This document shows positions 12,413 to 23,352 of a stretch of 64,000 nucleotides of DNA, piece by piece. Location: positions 907,645-971,644 of the forward strand of contig FJUW01000046.1 in NCBI GenBank assembly GCA_900074885.1. The letters run 5' to 3'. The position numbers and the translations under genes were made by a program. The DNA comes from Rhynchosporium graminicola. Taxonomy: Eukaryota; Ascomycota; Leotiomycetes; Helotiales; Ploettnerulaceae. How positions within the stretch are numbered: position 1 is the stretch's first letter; every line of letters starts with the position of its first letter. The notes below the pieces were generated by a model that saw only the letters and a list, made by a program, of their open reading frames with translations, did no database searches and was not told the DNA's origin.

Positions 12413-13544
12413 TAACTCGGAGCTCGATCCTTTCATCTTAACTTCCTTTAACTTCGATTTCTTTATCTTCTTTTTAGCTATTACTAATTAGCCTTTTTTC
12501 TTCTTAGTTATAGCGAGTTTTATATAATAGTTATAAACTATATATCTATCTTATTTATAGTAAAAGTAAAGCTGCTCTACTTTCTATCTCTCGATATCTA
12601 TAGAGCTTACTTATCAGGGTTCCTTCTTTATTATTATAACTATAATAGTAATAAGAGTTATTTCTTAATCTATTAAGTTTACTATTTATTAGTTAATCTT
12701 AGAAGATCGCCTTTATATCTACTTCTGATAGTCTACTCTAGTAGATAGCTTCTCAACTTTAGCTACTTAGTCGCTAACTATATATAGTTACGAATAGTAC
12801 TTTTCGTATAACTATTCTTCTTTTATATTAATAGTACTACGGACTAAGGTAGTAATAATAATAGCCTTTAAGTAACTCTTCTTAATTATATCTATCTAGT
12901 TCTATCCTTCTGCTTCGAGGATTAGCTGATTGAAATTATTAAGGAATTTGTTTAAAGGACGAGTTTCTTACTTAATCTTATTTAGCTAGCTTATAGCTTT
13001 CTATTAGTAATAGAAGTTACGAAAAGTAGTAGCTATCTATTAAAATAGCTCTTCGACTATTAACTGCTCTTATTATTAAATAAAGCTTATTCATAAGTAA
13101 ATTCAGCTTATAGCTTCGCTTAAGAGATAGCTAAATACGTATTATATTCGTTCTCTCTTATTACTAATAGTAGTAGTATCGATCTCTAGCTTCGCTCGTA
13201 GGATACCCTCGAATTAAGAGTATAGAGCTAAGTTAGTACTATCGAACTTTTCGAGTCTTAGTATACGTTACTTTATAGCTATAGTGAGCTCTGGAGTTAT
13301 TAACTATATCGTATCGTTTAGAGTTAATATTACTAGTAGTACTAGCTAAGCGTTTCGTCGTTCTATATCTTCGATCCTACTAGCTAAAGTAGCTATCGAA
13401 CTTACTTATTATACTATTAGCTTAGCTAATTATTATCTTTATACTTCGAAGGCATCTAGTAGCTACTAAGGAAGCTATTCTTCTGCTATTATAAATTATA
13501 TATCCTAGCATTATTATAATTACTACTTATATAATAGTTATATA
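12413..13544. other. AT-rich degraded repeat DNA, unassigned
   Basis: Composition and stop pattern match the neighbouring RIP-mutated elements. The minus strand shows lysine/serine-rich open pieces that could be gag. I found no RT, protease, integrase or transposase motif. The sequence next to the 5' LTR at 12412 is the target into which that element inserted. Confidence 0.5.
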
Positions 13545-13980
13545 AATAGCCGGATCTATTATATAGTCTGAGGCGTCTATTCTATATCGTAAGTAAAGTA
13601 GCCGGATCTACTATATATAGTCCGAGGTATCTATCTCTATATCGTAAGTATATATATAATAATAATAAGTCCAAGGTACTAGCTTTCTTACGTACGCGTA
13701 TTATCTACTGCTCGAAAGCAGATCCTTCTTTATTTAATTAAGAATATTAAGCGTAAGTAAAGTAGTCAGATCTATTATATATAGTCCGAGGCGTTTATCT
13801 TCGTATTATAAGTAAGGTAGCCGGATCTACTATATATAGTCCGAGGCGTCTATCTCTGTATCATAGGTATACGTATAGTAATAGTAAGTCTAGAGTACTA
13901 GCTTTCTTATATACGCGTATTATCTACTGCTCGAAAGCAGATCCTCTTTTATTTAATTAAGAATATTAAGAATAAGTTAA
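13545..13980. repeat. Tandem repeat, two units of about 217 bp with inner sub-repeats
   Basis: Two consecutive units of about 216-219 bp (starting near 13,545 and 13,761). Each holds two copies of a roughly 50-bp sub-unit with AGCCGGATCTACTATATATA followed by GTCCGAGGC, then a shared block with CTACTGCTCGAAAGCAGATC and TTTAATTAAGAATATTAAG. ACTATATATAGT inside the sub-unit is a perfect palindrome. The units differ mainly by C/T and G/A changes. Confidence 0.8.
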
Positions 13981-13989
13981 TTCTAATAT

Positions 13990-16200
13990 TATAAGGTAAA
14001 TATAAAGTATATAGTATAAAAGCTCGTTTATATTATAAGGAGAATTAACTAAGGAGAGAAAGGAGAAATAAGAGTCTCCCTTCGAAGAAAAGATAATACC
14101 GCGGCCGCTAATAGCAGTAATATTAAAATACGTATAATAATACGTCAGATACTAGCGTAGACGCCTTAGGCGTTAAGCATACTAACAGTTGCAGCCCGTC
14201 ACATCTAGAAGTAGAAAGATAATATTAATAAGTATAAAGATCTAATAAAAGTATTAGAACTTAGTTCTAAGAAGACTAATCATAAGAAATTAGAAGTTAT
14301 TAGAGAGATATTTAAGGTAAATAATATCGAGAAATAAGCGGGAGGTAAGAAGGAGGATCTAGAGTTTATAGCTACTCTGTATATAGTAGGATAGAGGTTC
14401 TAGGATATAACTTTATAGTTAAGTTTACCTTTTACTAGATTATAAGTTCTAGAAGATACGCCTCCCTTTGAAATATTTAAAGCTTCATCTGCAGAGACTT
14501 ACTAGTCGTCGAAGCTAGTAATAGTCGAGCTAATATCCCCTTTAGAAGCTTATAAGAAGATATATTAGTATAAGGATATTATTAGGTTCCTTATCTATAG
14601 TATCTACCCAGATGGTATAGATCGTATAAGAAAGAGATCCTTAGAGCTCTAATATAAGAAATACAAGTAAGAGTATAAGGTATTATAGTATAGATAGAGA
14701 GGAGTATATAAATATTATCTTATACTAGGATAAGTCGCAGAAGCTTTAGTGAAAGCTTATAATAAGGGAGGACATTTAATATCGACTATTACTACTAGAA
14801 AACTCAGAGGTATCTATTAGCCTATACTCACTAAGGATATTACCCTATATATTACTAAGTGTCTTTAATACGCGAAACATAGCCCGGCTCAGAAGTTAGT
14901 ACTACTCTCCTAGATCATAATCTCTATACCAATAGAACTGCTTAGAGCAGACTTCTATAGACCTTTTATATAACTACCTAAGAGTTATAGATACCTTCTT
15001 ATTATTATAGACTACTTCTCCTGGCTAGTTTAGGCCTTTCCTTATACGGCAGCTAATTCGGAATATATCAAGATATCTCTAGATATACTATTTAAGATAG
15101 ATAGTATACTTATTAGCTTTATATTAATCCTAGAAGTCACTTTAGAGAAGAAATTAGAAACTATATTAATAAGAAAGGTATTCTATAGCTTAACTTACCC
15201 TTAGCCTCTAAGAAGTCTATAGGTATAGCAGAGAAAGCTATTGATTTAGTCTAGTAAGCTATAACTAAGACTAGTTCTAACTATACTATTAAGCTCTATA
15301 AGGTAGTATTTGAAATAAATTTAAGAGAGATTAGGTTCCTTAGGTATTCCCCTTTCTATATATACTATAGGTACTAGCCTAAGTCAGAAGTAGACCTCGC
15401 TTTTCTAGTATATTATATTAGAGTAATTTATTAAGAGCTAGATATATAAGGATTCCCGGATATACTTCAGAGAACTAATAGTAAGAAGAATAAAGAATAG
15501 GAAGATAAGGTATCAGAGTATATTAGGATATAAGCTACTAAATTAGAATAGGTAGATATAGCTTTATACCTAGAGAGAATAAGATAGAAAGAGATATATA
15601 ATCTAAATATATTAGGAAGATAATATCTAGGGATTAGCTTTATAGTTATACTCTATAATTATACTATAGCTAAGTAAAAGCTATATTTAAGCTAGAGAGG
15701 TCCTTTTATAGTCTCTAGTATAAGTAGTAAATATAGTAAATCTTACACCTTATAGCAAATCGACAGAATACTAATACTATAATACTTTCATATCGATCAA
15801 ATAAAGCCCTTTTATCTACGAAACTTATACCTTATAAATAGATAGAAGGAAAGACTATTATTATATTAAAACCTTAGGGCTAGGAAGAGTAAATATTCTC
15901 TACTAGTAGAGCTCAGAATAAGTCGAAAGATAGAGGTTATAGCTAGAGATTCTATACTAAGGGTATAGTAGTAGGAGTAGGGAGTTTAATAATATATATA
16001 GAAGTTTAGGAGTTATAGATTATAGAGTTAAGATTTATAAGTATAAGGTCCTAATATAAGATAGAGATATTCTCTATCTCGAAGGGGAGTTATCTGAAGG
16101 GAGTTTTATGAGTATATAGCTTTCGAGATGTATATTTATTAGTGTTATATGAAGTATTATAACCCAGAAAAGAGGTCTCGGGGGCGAGACTTATATGGTG
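13990..16200 (+). mobile_element. Plus-strand Gypsy integrase fragment
   Basis: The first 170 bp (to about 14,165) are an inverted copy of 2184-2340, the RNase H/integrase linker of the Gypsy remnant there. Downstream the plus frame reads a zinc-binding/integrase series: GHLISTITTRKL and ITLYITKCLQ (near 14,770-14,870; the knuckle is degraded), then RADFYRPF, YRYLLIIIDYFSWLVQAFPY and later KISLDILF (near 14,950-15,100). These mark a Ty3/Gypsy integrase core. RIP stops occur throughout. From about 15,300 to 16,200 the frame continues weakly. Probable 3' non-coding/LTR sequence ends near the island edge, but I could not fix an LTR boundary. Confidence 0.7.
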
Positions 16201-19200
16201 GTAGACTTATAATATTACTAGATTTCCACCTAGCTAGTAGCGCATAGACCTCTCTCTTCTATAGATTACTCTTAAGGTTTCTAAACATTCTCTAGAATAT
16301 AACTACGCTTCTCAAGAGGTACTGCACAGACACCTTTTCTCCGAGAAAGCTTAGCCTATGCAGGGTTCTCGACGGTCTCGATCACGCAAGCTGGACAGAT
16401 GTAATCTAGCAAAAGAGTCTTTTGTAGTGTCTTTTGATATTTAAGAAGATGTTCTGTGGGCTCTGAGGGGCAGTGATATTGGTGTGGATAGACGAGGTCG
16501 AGTTGGACGTCTAGAATTGATTTTCAGGCGGAACTACAACACTTCCTGCACGCTATGGCAATCTCTCATTATTACACGTGCAGTGCGTCTCTTCGCACCC
16601 ATTGCTCAGCCTGAAGGCTTCTCTCGGTACGTTGTCTATTGCAGGAACGACCCTCAGTATAGTGAGAATGCCCCCAATACTGTCATGCCATCAAGGCACA
16701 CAAGATCGGTACAAAGACGCCTCAATCTCTGCAGGCCATTTCTACGTGCCCGTGTACAATCCAACTACTGTTGCTGGTCCATACTAGATGATTTCCGAAG
16801 TCTTCCAGGAAATATGCCATCTACTAATTGTTATTGAAAGGGTATGATATTATATCTGCCATGCAATTTTCGCGATCTCAATGACGCAGTCAAGGCCGAC
16901 AAGCATGGTGGCCAAGGACGGATTTCAGCGAAATTGCTTGGAATTACGAAGCCACACAGCTTGCCTTTGGAGATCGTGGTAGCTAAGCTGAAACAAAAAA
17001 AAGCTTTGTGTAACGCCACACTTGGTAGTACTGCAAGAAGAGGTGAGGACAGCAAGAAAATGAGAGCATTGTGTATTTTGCTCGTACCAAGATTTCCGAG
17101 CGTGGCCCAATCAGAATATCTTACTGTAGAAAGATAGAGAGAGCATGATGGTCCGGACTGGAGGCAGAAACTGGGAACTTTTCGCAAGTTCGTAAATAAT
17201 GCGCAGTCAATAGATCGAGGATTAAGGAGCGCACTTCAGGACAAAATATGATACGTTCCATCTACTGAGTAATAGATCTGTAGGGCCTCTATGACTAAAT
17301 AGACTATTACGAACACCTTGGCGCTGATCGATGTTCGATTTCTCTATCGAGCTGAAATCGGCCATAGCTTCCAAAACAACGAGGTATTCACTGCCTGATA
17401 ATGAAACTGATCGGAAGGAAGTCTTGGGGCAGAATATAGCTTGTATAGCCACTCTTTTCATCGCCTTTTCACTTCTGCAGGGAATGCCGGAGCCTAGAGA
17501 GAGCGGAATCCTATGGTATAATCTTCTCTCCATGCATCTTGAATCGGTCTAATCAGGTGTAAAAGCACTCATTTACATCAATGCTATGATTTATAAGTCT
17601 AACAAAGCCAGTGAGGCCCACAAGTCTGTATATAACGATTTAGATTTCACGAATGTGAAAGAGCAATCTCGCGAGAATCTATATGGTCAGAATTGTCGGA
17701 ATGACGGGTCCAATTTTGGAGATCAATCCTTGGCTTGAGATATGTAGCATTCCAATTAGTTTACCAAAAATGAGGGTATAGGTTCGTAAGGCTTGAAAAC
17801 TGAAATTTTCAGCCTACGCATCACAGCATTAAGGTTAAGAAGCTACGTCCATTTCCCGTGAACTTTCAAGACCCTAAGCAGGGACTTTTCCCTTCCTTAC
17901 CCTCATCGCTATCTAAATCTGAGGTGATGGTGGTTTAGCAGATTTTGGACATAAGGAAAACAGCTGTAGGCTTACCGGATAACTTTTGGAGGTGGAGGCT
18001 GTTGAACGGGCTCTTATAGGGCCAGGTATGCCAGCATAATGCAAGACTTGAAAGATGCACCCGAAGAGCTTCAAATCCCCTTAAAATGACCTGTTGACAA
18101 AAGCGAGAGACAGAAGATATTTCTGGGATGAACGGGGAAGCCATCGGCGGGGTTCATCTTTTTGATTACTGGGCGCGATTTTGGATTCTTATCAAATCAT
18201 CTACAGCAAGAGCTAGAATATGACAGCCAAGAATTGAGCTTGAAGAGGCGTGGGCCAAGATGGAAGTGAACGTATCACCTATCAGGGGTCATAATTAAAA
18301 TACATACTGCATACGAGCAGTTTTTGTGTCACTATCGAAGAAAGCCCCAAAATTGAAGATCGCTTCGATCGATATGATCCTCAAGCTGACAAGGAGCTTA
18401 GACTGATCAGTAATGTCATATCAGACGTTATAGAGAATATTTTGGCTACGACTTCTGATGCAACGGTCGAGAATATGGGATGATCATACGATAAGGTGAA
18501 CAAATGCCAAAGACTGGTCACATGATCACAACGCTCTTGATATCTGCGGCAGGAAGGGAAGTAAATTTCTTAGAACTGGCGACAGGAGCATATTCACGTT
18601 GCTGAACTACCGAAGAGGTTGCAATGTAAACGTCTCCAGGAGTCTTGCAGCTAAAAGCGGAGAGTATTGATTTTTGAAGATGCGCGCAGAGAATCGAGGT
18701 GCTGAATGCTGACAGGTTCTCCACATAAAGTCTGCACAACCATTTATGCCAATAGCTCTCCGATGTACTCAAGGAGGAACTGCTGTTATCTCAAAAGTTG
18801 TTTTAATCCCTAAGCAACTGAATCTACAAAGGTTTCTTATCATCGTCGCCCATCTAATAAGAGAAGTTAAAGACATTATTTATGAATTGTTTACATGAAC
18901 TTCAGGGATCTCGCTTAAATCGGGGAGAGTGACGACGGATCCAAAATGGCCATCCCAGCCCTAATGCATCTCTACATCTCTACACATCTAGGATAACAAT
19001 TATCGTACCTCCAACCAACTCCAGCCAATTGACACCATGTATGTCATTCCACAGGCTTCTCCTGAGACATGAGAAATGCGAAAGTCTTCCAACCTGCATG
19101 TCTTACCCTTTCCCAGCTGTGCTAACTTATATCCCCTTGAAGATCTCATGAGCTCAATCTCAATGCTTGAAAACTTCTCTAATTTCTGATCGCGGTAATT

Positions 19201-19301
19201 AGTCCAAGCATTTTATCGGACGAGAATCTGGGAAACACAGAAGTTCTTACAATCATCACCGAGATGTCTTCTTACACGTACGTCCAGCAACAGCTTCCAG
19301 C
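16201..19301. other. Transition from retroelement DNA to gene island; no supported gene
   Basis: Base composition rises sharply near 16,300-16,450. Short open frames exist on both strands (for example 16,484-16,837 plus, 17,222-17,533 minus, 17,331-17,552 plus), but they overlap each other, lack recognisable domains and have no neighbours that would extend them by splicing. The stretch may hold remnants of decayed genes, as the next feature clearly does. I see no RNA gene. Confidence 0.5.
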
Positions 19302-21190
19302 GTGCCGGAACAACGACAATGTCTCGTTACTATTACAGCACAGATCTTCAAATATAGATTCACTTCTGAAGGGCAATTCCACAGCCCAAGAGATACCAGT
19401 GCTGACTTACACTTGCTGTTCAACACGGCCAAACGTTACCGGCTGGCAAGTCAGCCAGAGAATCTAAAGAAGAAAAGATCGGAGATATGGCTTAACACCG
19501 CTATCTAGATATTCCTGATACTGGTATTGTTACCGCTACTGGCATTGGCGATTTCAGTTGCGTACTATAGGATAGTATCATGGTAGATTCAGAATGGAAA
19601 GAGACTCTGCAAGTGTCACATTCCCGGATTACAAGTCGTCTTCGGCGATTATGAATCGACCTCTGAAGAGATACAGATGGGTACAAATTTTGTGTTCGTC
19701 TTCGGCATTATCTTCGAGAGGGTAATGACTCTGTTTGGAGCATGGCATCTCGAAAGAGGAGTAAGTCTCGGGATCCTCGAATAGATGATAGGCCGTTCAA
19801 TATCCGACTACACATACGCTCTTGCGACCTTTGAACTTTGCCGCCCTAGGACTTCTCATGCTCTGGATATTTTCGCCCATAGGAAGTCGTGTCTCCATTG
19901 GTATTATTGAACCGAAGCTTCAGCTTGTCCTTGCAAATACCACCGTCAGGTATCTAGACACAACACAGCTGTCGAAAATATATTCCGACACGCCGAAGAT
20001 CGGGTGGAAATCCTTGATGTGTCTACAAATGCAACATATACTAGTATTATCATGTTGTTTGAAATGACAAAGGTTGCAAGCGTAGACCAGGAAAATAACA
20101 AGATCCTATTACTTCAAAAGACTGATTAGTAAGTCAACAGCCAACTCGACTGGTTGAGTATCTGAATTTGTCTCTTTCTGGTCTTCCACCAAGCAAAATG
20201 AAATACTCCTCAGTACTCGGTATCCCAGTCTCAAAACTACTCGATGAGAAAGTAACTAACCTCACAGCCTACCTCTCTTTCCAAGTGCCATACAATGACA
20301 CGCGAGCCTTTGATCCCACTGAACGTAAAACTCGACAAGAACAACACAAGATGGTACTCAGCTAGTACGTTCTCAGACCAACTATTTTCATTTTAAATGA
20401 ATAAATTCATCTCATCCAGCAAGAGTCTCGAGTCATCACACAGCGTCTCCTCCTTCATATCAGACACGAATGCCTCCTCCGTTCCGCACATGCTGCTCTT
20501 TCAATCTCCAATCTGGATAGACGATCTCGGCCTTTACGCTACAGCGAATCTCAATGTCTCAGGTGCATAGCACGACTTAAGTCGACGATACGTTCATGGT
20601 GACATCCAATACTCAAAGTTGCAAAACTGTCATCAATAAGGGAGAGTGTGGGTCACACATCACTAGAATTTACCGCTCCGGGATTTGATTCTGGGGTTGA
20701 AATGCTGCCGTATCTCTTGCCTGTCTCTACTGGCGAGAGTGTAACTGGTGAATAGCTGCCACAATCCACAGCCCCTCAAATCTCCTATCCGGAGAGTCTT
20801 CATATCCACGCTGGGCCTCACTTTCCCCAACCAATCCAAAACATGGGAAAAGCGATACTCAATCCAAAAGAAATGGCACTCAAAACATATTCTCACGTGC
20901 ACTGTTCTCTTAATCGATGTCATCTGCAGTGTCATTCTGCAAACGCTCGTTGTGGCACGCGATGCCGTGGCTGGGTATCCTGTCTCACGAGAGACAATCT
21001 CTACGCAGTATATAGGTATGAGTATGCCAGGCGGAGGAAGAGCTATGGTTTGCTGGATCAGAGCCAGGTTGTTGAGAAAGATGAGATTTATGATTGGAGA
21101 TGTGGGGAGACAGATGCCATACGATGTGTTGCTATTGCCATTGGACGGGAAGGTAAGAAAGGGCAAAGGGAGAAGCTTCATCCATGATCT
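19302..21190 (+). pseudogene. Decayed gene for a large fungal multi-membrane protein
   Basis: Plus-strand pieces in shifting frames line up in the order expected for a common uncharacterised ascomycete membrane-protein family. A hydrophobic segment (FLILVLLPLLALAIS, near 19,510-19,555) is followed by FVFVFGIIFERVMTLFGAWH, then LERGVSLGILE. Next come a LNFAALGLLMLWIFSPIGS segment (near 19,830-19,885), a second membrane span (LIDVICSVILQTLVVARD, near 20,910-20,965) and a C-terminal WVSCLTRDN motif (near 20,973-21,000). At least one frameshift separates the last two, and in-frame stops interrupt the others (for example 19,506 and 20,065). I recognise the family by pattern only and know no function. 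The broken frames argue for a pseudogene. Its decay is not RIP-like in base composition. Confidence is high for decay, moderate for family. Confidence 0.7.
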
Positions 21191-21618
21191 GTACGAAACA
21201 TGACATAATGAATGAGCTTTCCAATATCTAGGACTAGAAATCAAAGTCGCGGGAAAGTCACCCGACAATACCGATATAATATGCTTTAGTTATAAGAATA
21301 ATTGATGACTCCGATAAATGTCAAATTGAGGCGACGAATCTGTTTCACTGATGATGGATTTCCCTTGCCTCGAATGGCAAAAGGAAACAAGTCTACTCAG
21401 ACCAATGAAATGTGGCTTACGTAATAGATCTCTTCAACATCTGTTCAGCCAATCCCGATCCACCTTTTCTAAGCAGTTAGCCCGATTTCTCGTCCCGGAA
21501 CAAATTCGAACAACCTGACGACGGCTTTATCAACCTACAAACTCGACTCTCACCACTCAATTGAGTTGTAGCATCTTTTATGAAGTGATCTACAGCTGAG
21601 CATATCACACACTTCACG

Positions 21619-22861
21619 ATGTTGGCTCGATCAAGCTTGCGCTCGACACGCGCAGTCGGCACTGTGCGGAATGGCGCGGTCCACACATCGAAGGTACGAC
21701 AACACAACATCCCGAGGACGACTGGCAGAATCCAATCTGGGGGAAGAGGATGAAGAATACACGTTATTAAGTGATTGCATGCTGACGGTGTCTTTTACAG
21801 CGTGCCGCTTCCTCTAACAGTGGCGCAGCCGATTCTCCTTTTCGATTAAATGTTGCTGGATCAGCTGCTACTGCTGTTGCTGCTGGATCGGTCGCTTGGT
21901 ACTATCATTTATACGGCACAGAGCTGCACGCTATGACACCCGTTGAAGAAGGGTAAGGACACTTTCCGTTGGATTTAGTTGGGGTGGAGAGCGAAAGGAT
22001 GGACGAGGGCGAGAGCTTCATCAACAGCCATCTCAACAGCAAGAAATAATCAATCACGGTTCACTGATACGCACCACAGTCTTCATGCCACCAAATACCC
22101 ATGGGTACACGCCGGATGGACAAAGACATTTGATCATCAAGCGTAAGGATGACTTCCTGGCCTAATAGTTCACCAATTAACATTTTCCTAGGCTTCGCCG
22201 CGGTTTCCATGTTTACCAAGAAGTGTGCTCGTCCTGCCACTCTCTTAGCCGAATCCCATACAGATCCCTGGTCGGAGTCACCCATACTGTCGATGAGGCC
22301 AAGGCAATGGCAGAGCAAAACGAATACGATAGCGAGCCCAACGACGAGGGTGAAATCGAAAAGCGACCCGGAAAACTCTCCGATTACCTTCCAAGTCCTT
22401 ACAAGAACGACGAAGCAGCCCGTGCCGCGAACAACGGAGCTCTGCCTCCTGATTTGAGCTTGATGGTCAAGGCCCGCCACGGAGGTTGTGATTACATTTT
22501 CAACCTGTTGACCGGATACCCCGAGGAGGTACCACCTGGAGTTAAGCTCCCAGACGGACTCAACTTCAACCCATACTTCCCAGGTACCGGTATTGCCATG
22601 GCCCGAGTTCTGTACAACGAGCTCGTCGAATACGAGGACGGAACACCAGCTTCGACATCGCAGATGGCGAAGGATGTTACTGAGTTCTTGAACTGGGCTG
22701 CAGAGCCTGAGATGGACCAGAGGAAGAAGATGGGTTTGAAGGTTTTGGCTATCTCGTCGGTGCTGTTTGCGTTGAGCGTCTGGGTGAAGAGATACAAGTG
22801 GGTGACACTCAAGACGAGGAAGGTTACCTACAACCCACCTAAGATGGGTGGGAAGCACTAA
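21619..22861 (+). CDS. CYT1: Cytochrome c1, heme protein of mitochondrial complex III
   Basis: Four exons, 21619-21693, 21801-21952, 22080-22142 and 22192-22861, give 319 residues. All introns have GT...AG ends, and the splice phases agree. Cytochrome c1 carries electrons from the Rieske protein to cytochrome c in complex III of the inner mitochondrial membrane. The product starts [13 protein letters not shown], an Arg/Ser-rich mitochondrial presequence. A hydrophobic Ala/Val-rich stretch near residues 45-60 fits the bipartite sorting signal. The heme attachment site is CSSCH (about residues 109-113). The axial-ligand Met lies in [12 protein letters not shown] (about residue 233), and a C-terminal membrane anchor ([14 protein letters not shown]) near 280-295 is followed by a basic tail. 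Length and motifs match fungal homologues. The long minus-strand open frame here is a shadow. Confidence 0.95.
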
Positions 22862-23352
22862 ACGTAATGCACTTGGTGGGGATTTCCTTTGTGAAACTGG
22901 AGTTGCTGGCAGGATGCAAATGTTCTACTAGTGCTCTCACTGTATAAAGTTGCGGGGGATGATGGGTGGTTTCTGCAGGCTTCAGTTTGGGAGCTTGTAG
23001 TAGAAAGAATGACTTAGATGCGCCTGTGCCAATATTGAAATCAAGACAACCTCTCACTAAACGGCCTGTGAATTCCTGTCATCCTTTGTGTATGAATCAA
23101 GGATTCAAACCCAAAATATTTTCTGAATCGCTACCGGAAGCTGAAAACACATCCCTCCACTCCCCCCAAAAAAGTCCTCGGCTAAAAGAAAAAGTACTGT
23201 ATAAGTATCTTGAGCTCACCTAAAAGCTTTGGAGCATTCAATAGCCAGCCTAACCCACGCAAAACACCACGCTCTTCATACTCCCCTTTTCATTCATGCC
23301 TCTTTTCCTCCTGAAACACTGTCCTATCTCCACCACGAACTGAAAATACCAC
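22862..23352. other. Intergenic: CYT1 3' end and upstream region of the next gene
   Basis: About 490 bp between two plus-strand genes. It should hold the CYT1 3' UTR and terminator and the promoter of the gene at 23,353. No conserved motif was recognised. An A-rich stretch near 23,160-23,200 precedes the start. Confidence 0.6.

Noticed and set aside
13545..13980. CRISPR-like array
   Set aside because: Only two large units with sub-repeats, in a eukaryotic repeat context; no repeat-spacer pattern.
16484..17187. Possible small genes at the island edge
   Set aside because: Overlapping frames on both strands of similar length, no start context, introns or domains to prefer one.
20663..21268. 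201-codon minus-strand open frame
   Set aside because: Opposite the pseudogene's C-terminal part, which has recognisable plus-strand motifs; no domain in the minus reading.
22061..22858. 265-codon minus-strand open frame
   Set aside because: Lies opposite the last CYT1 exon, whose protein is unmistakable; an antisense shadow of codon bias.
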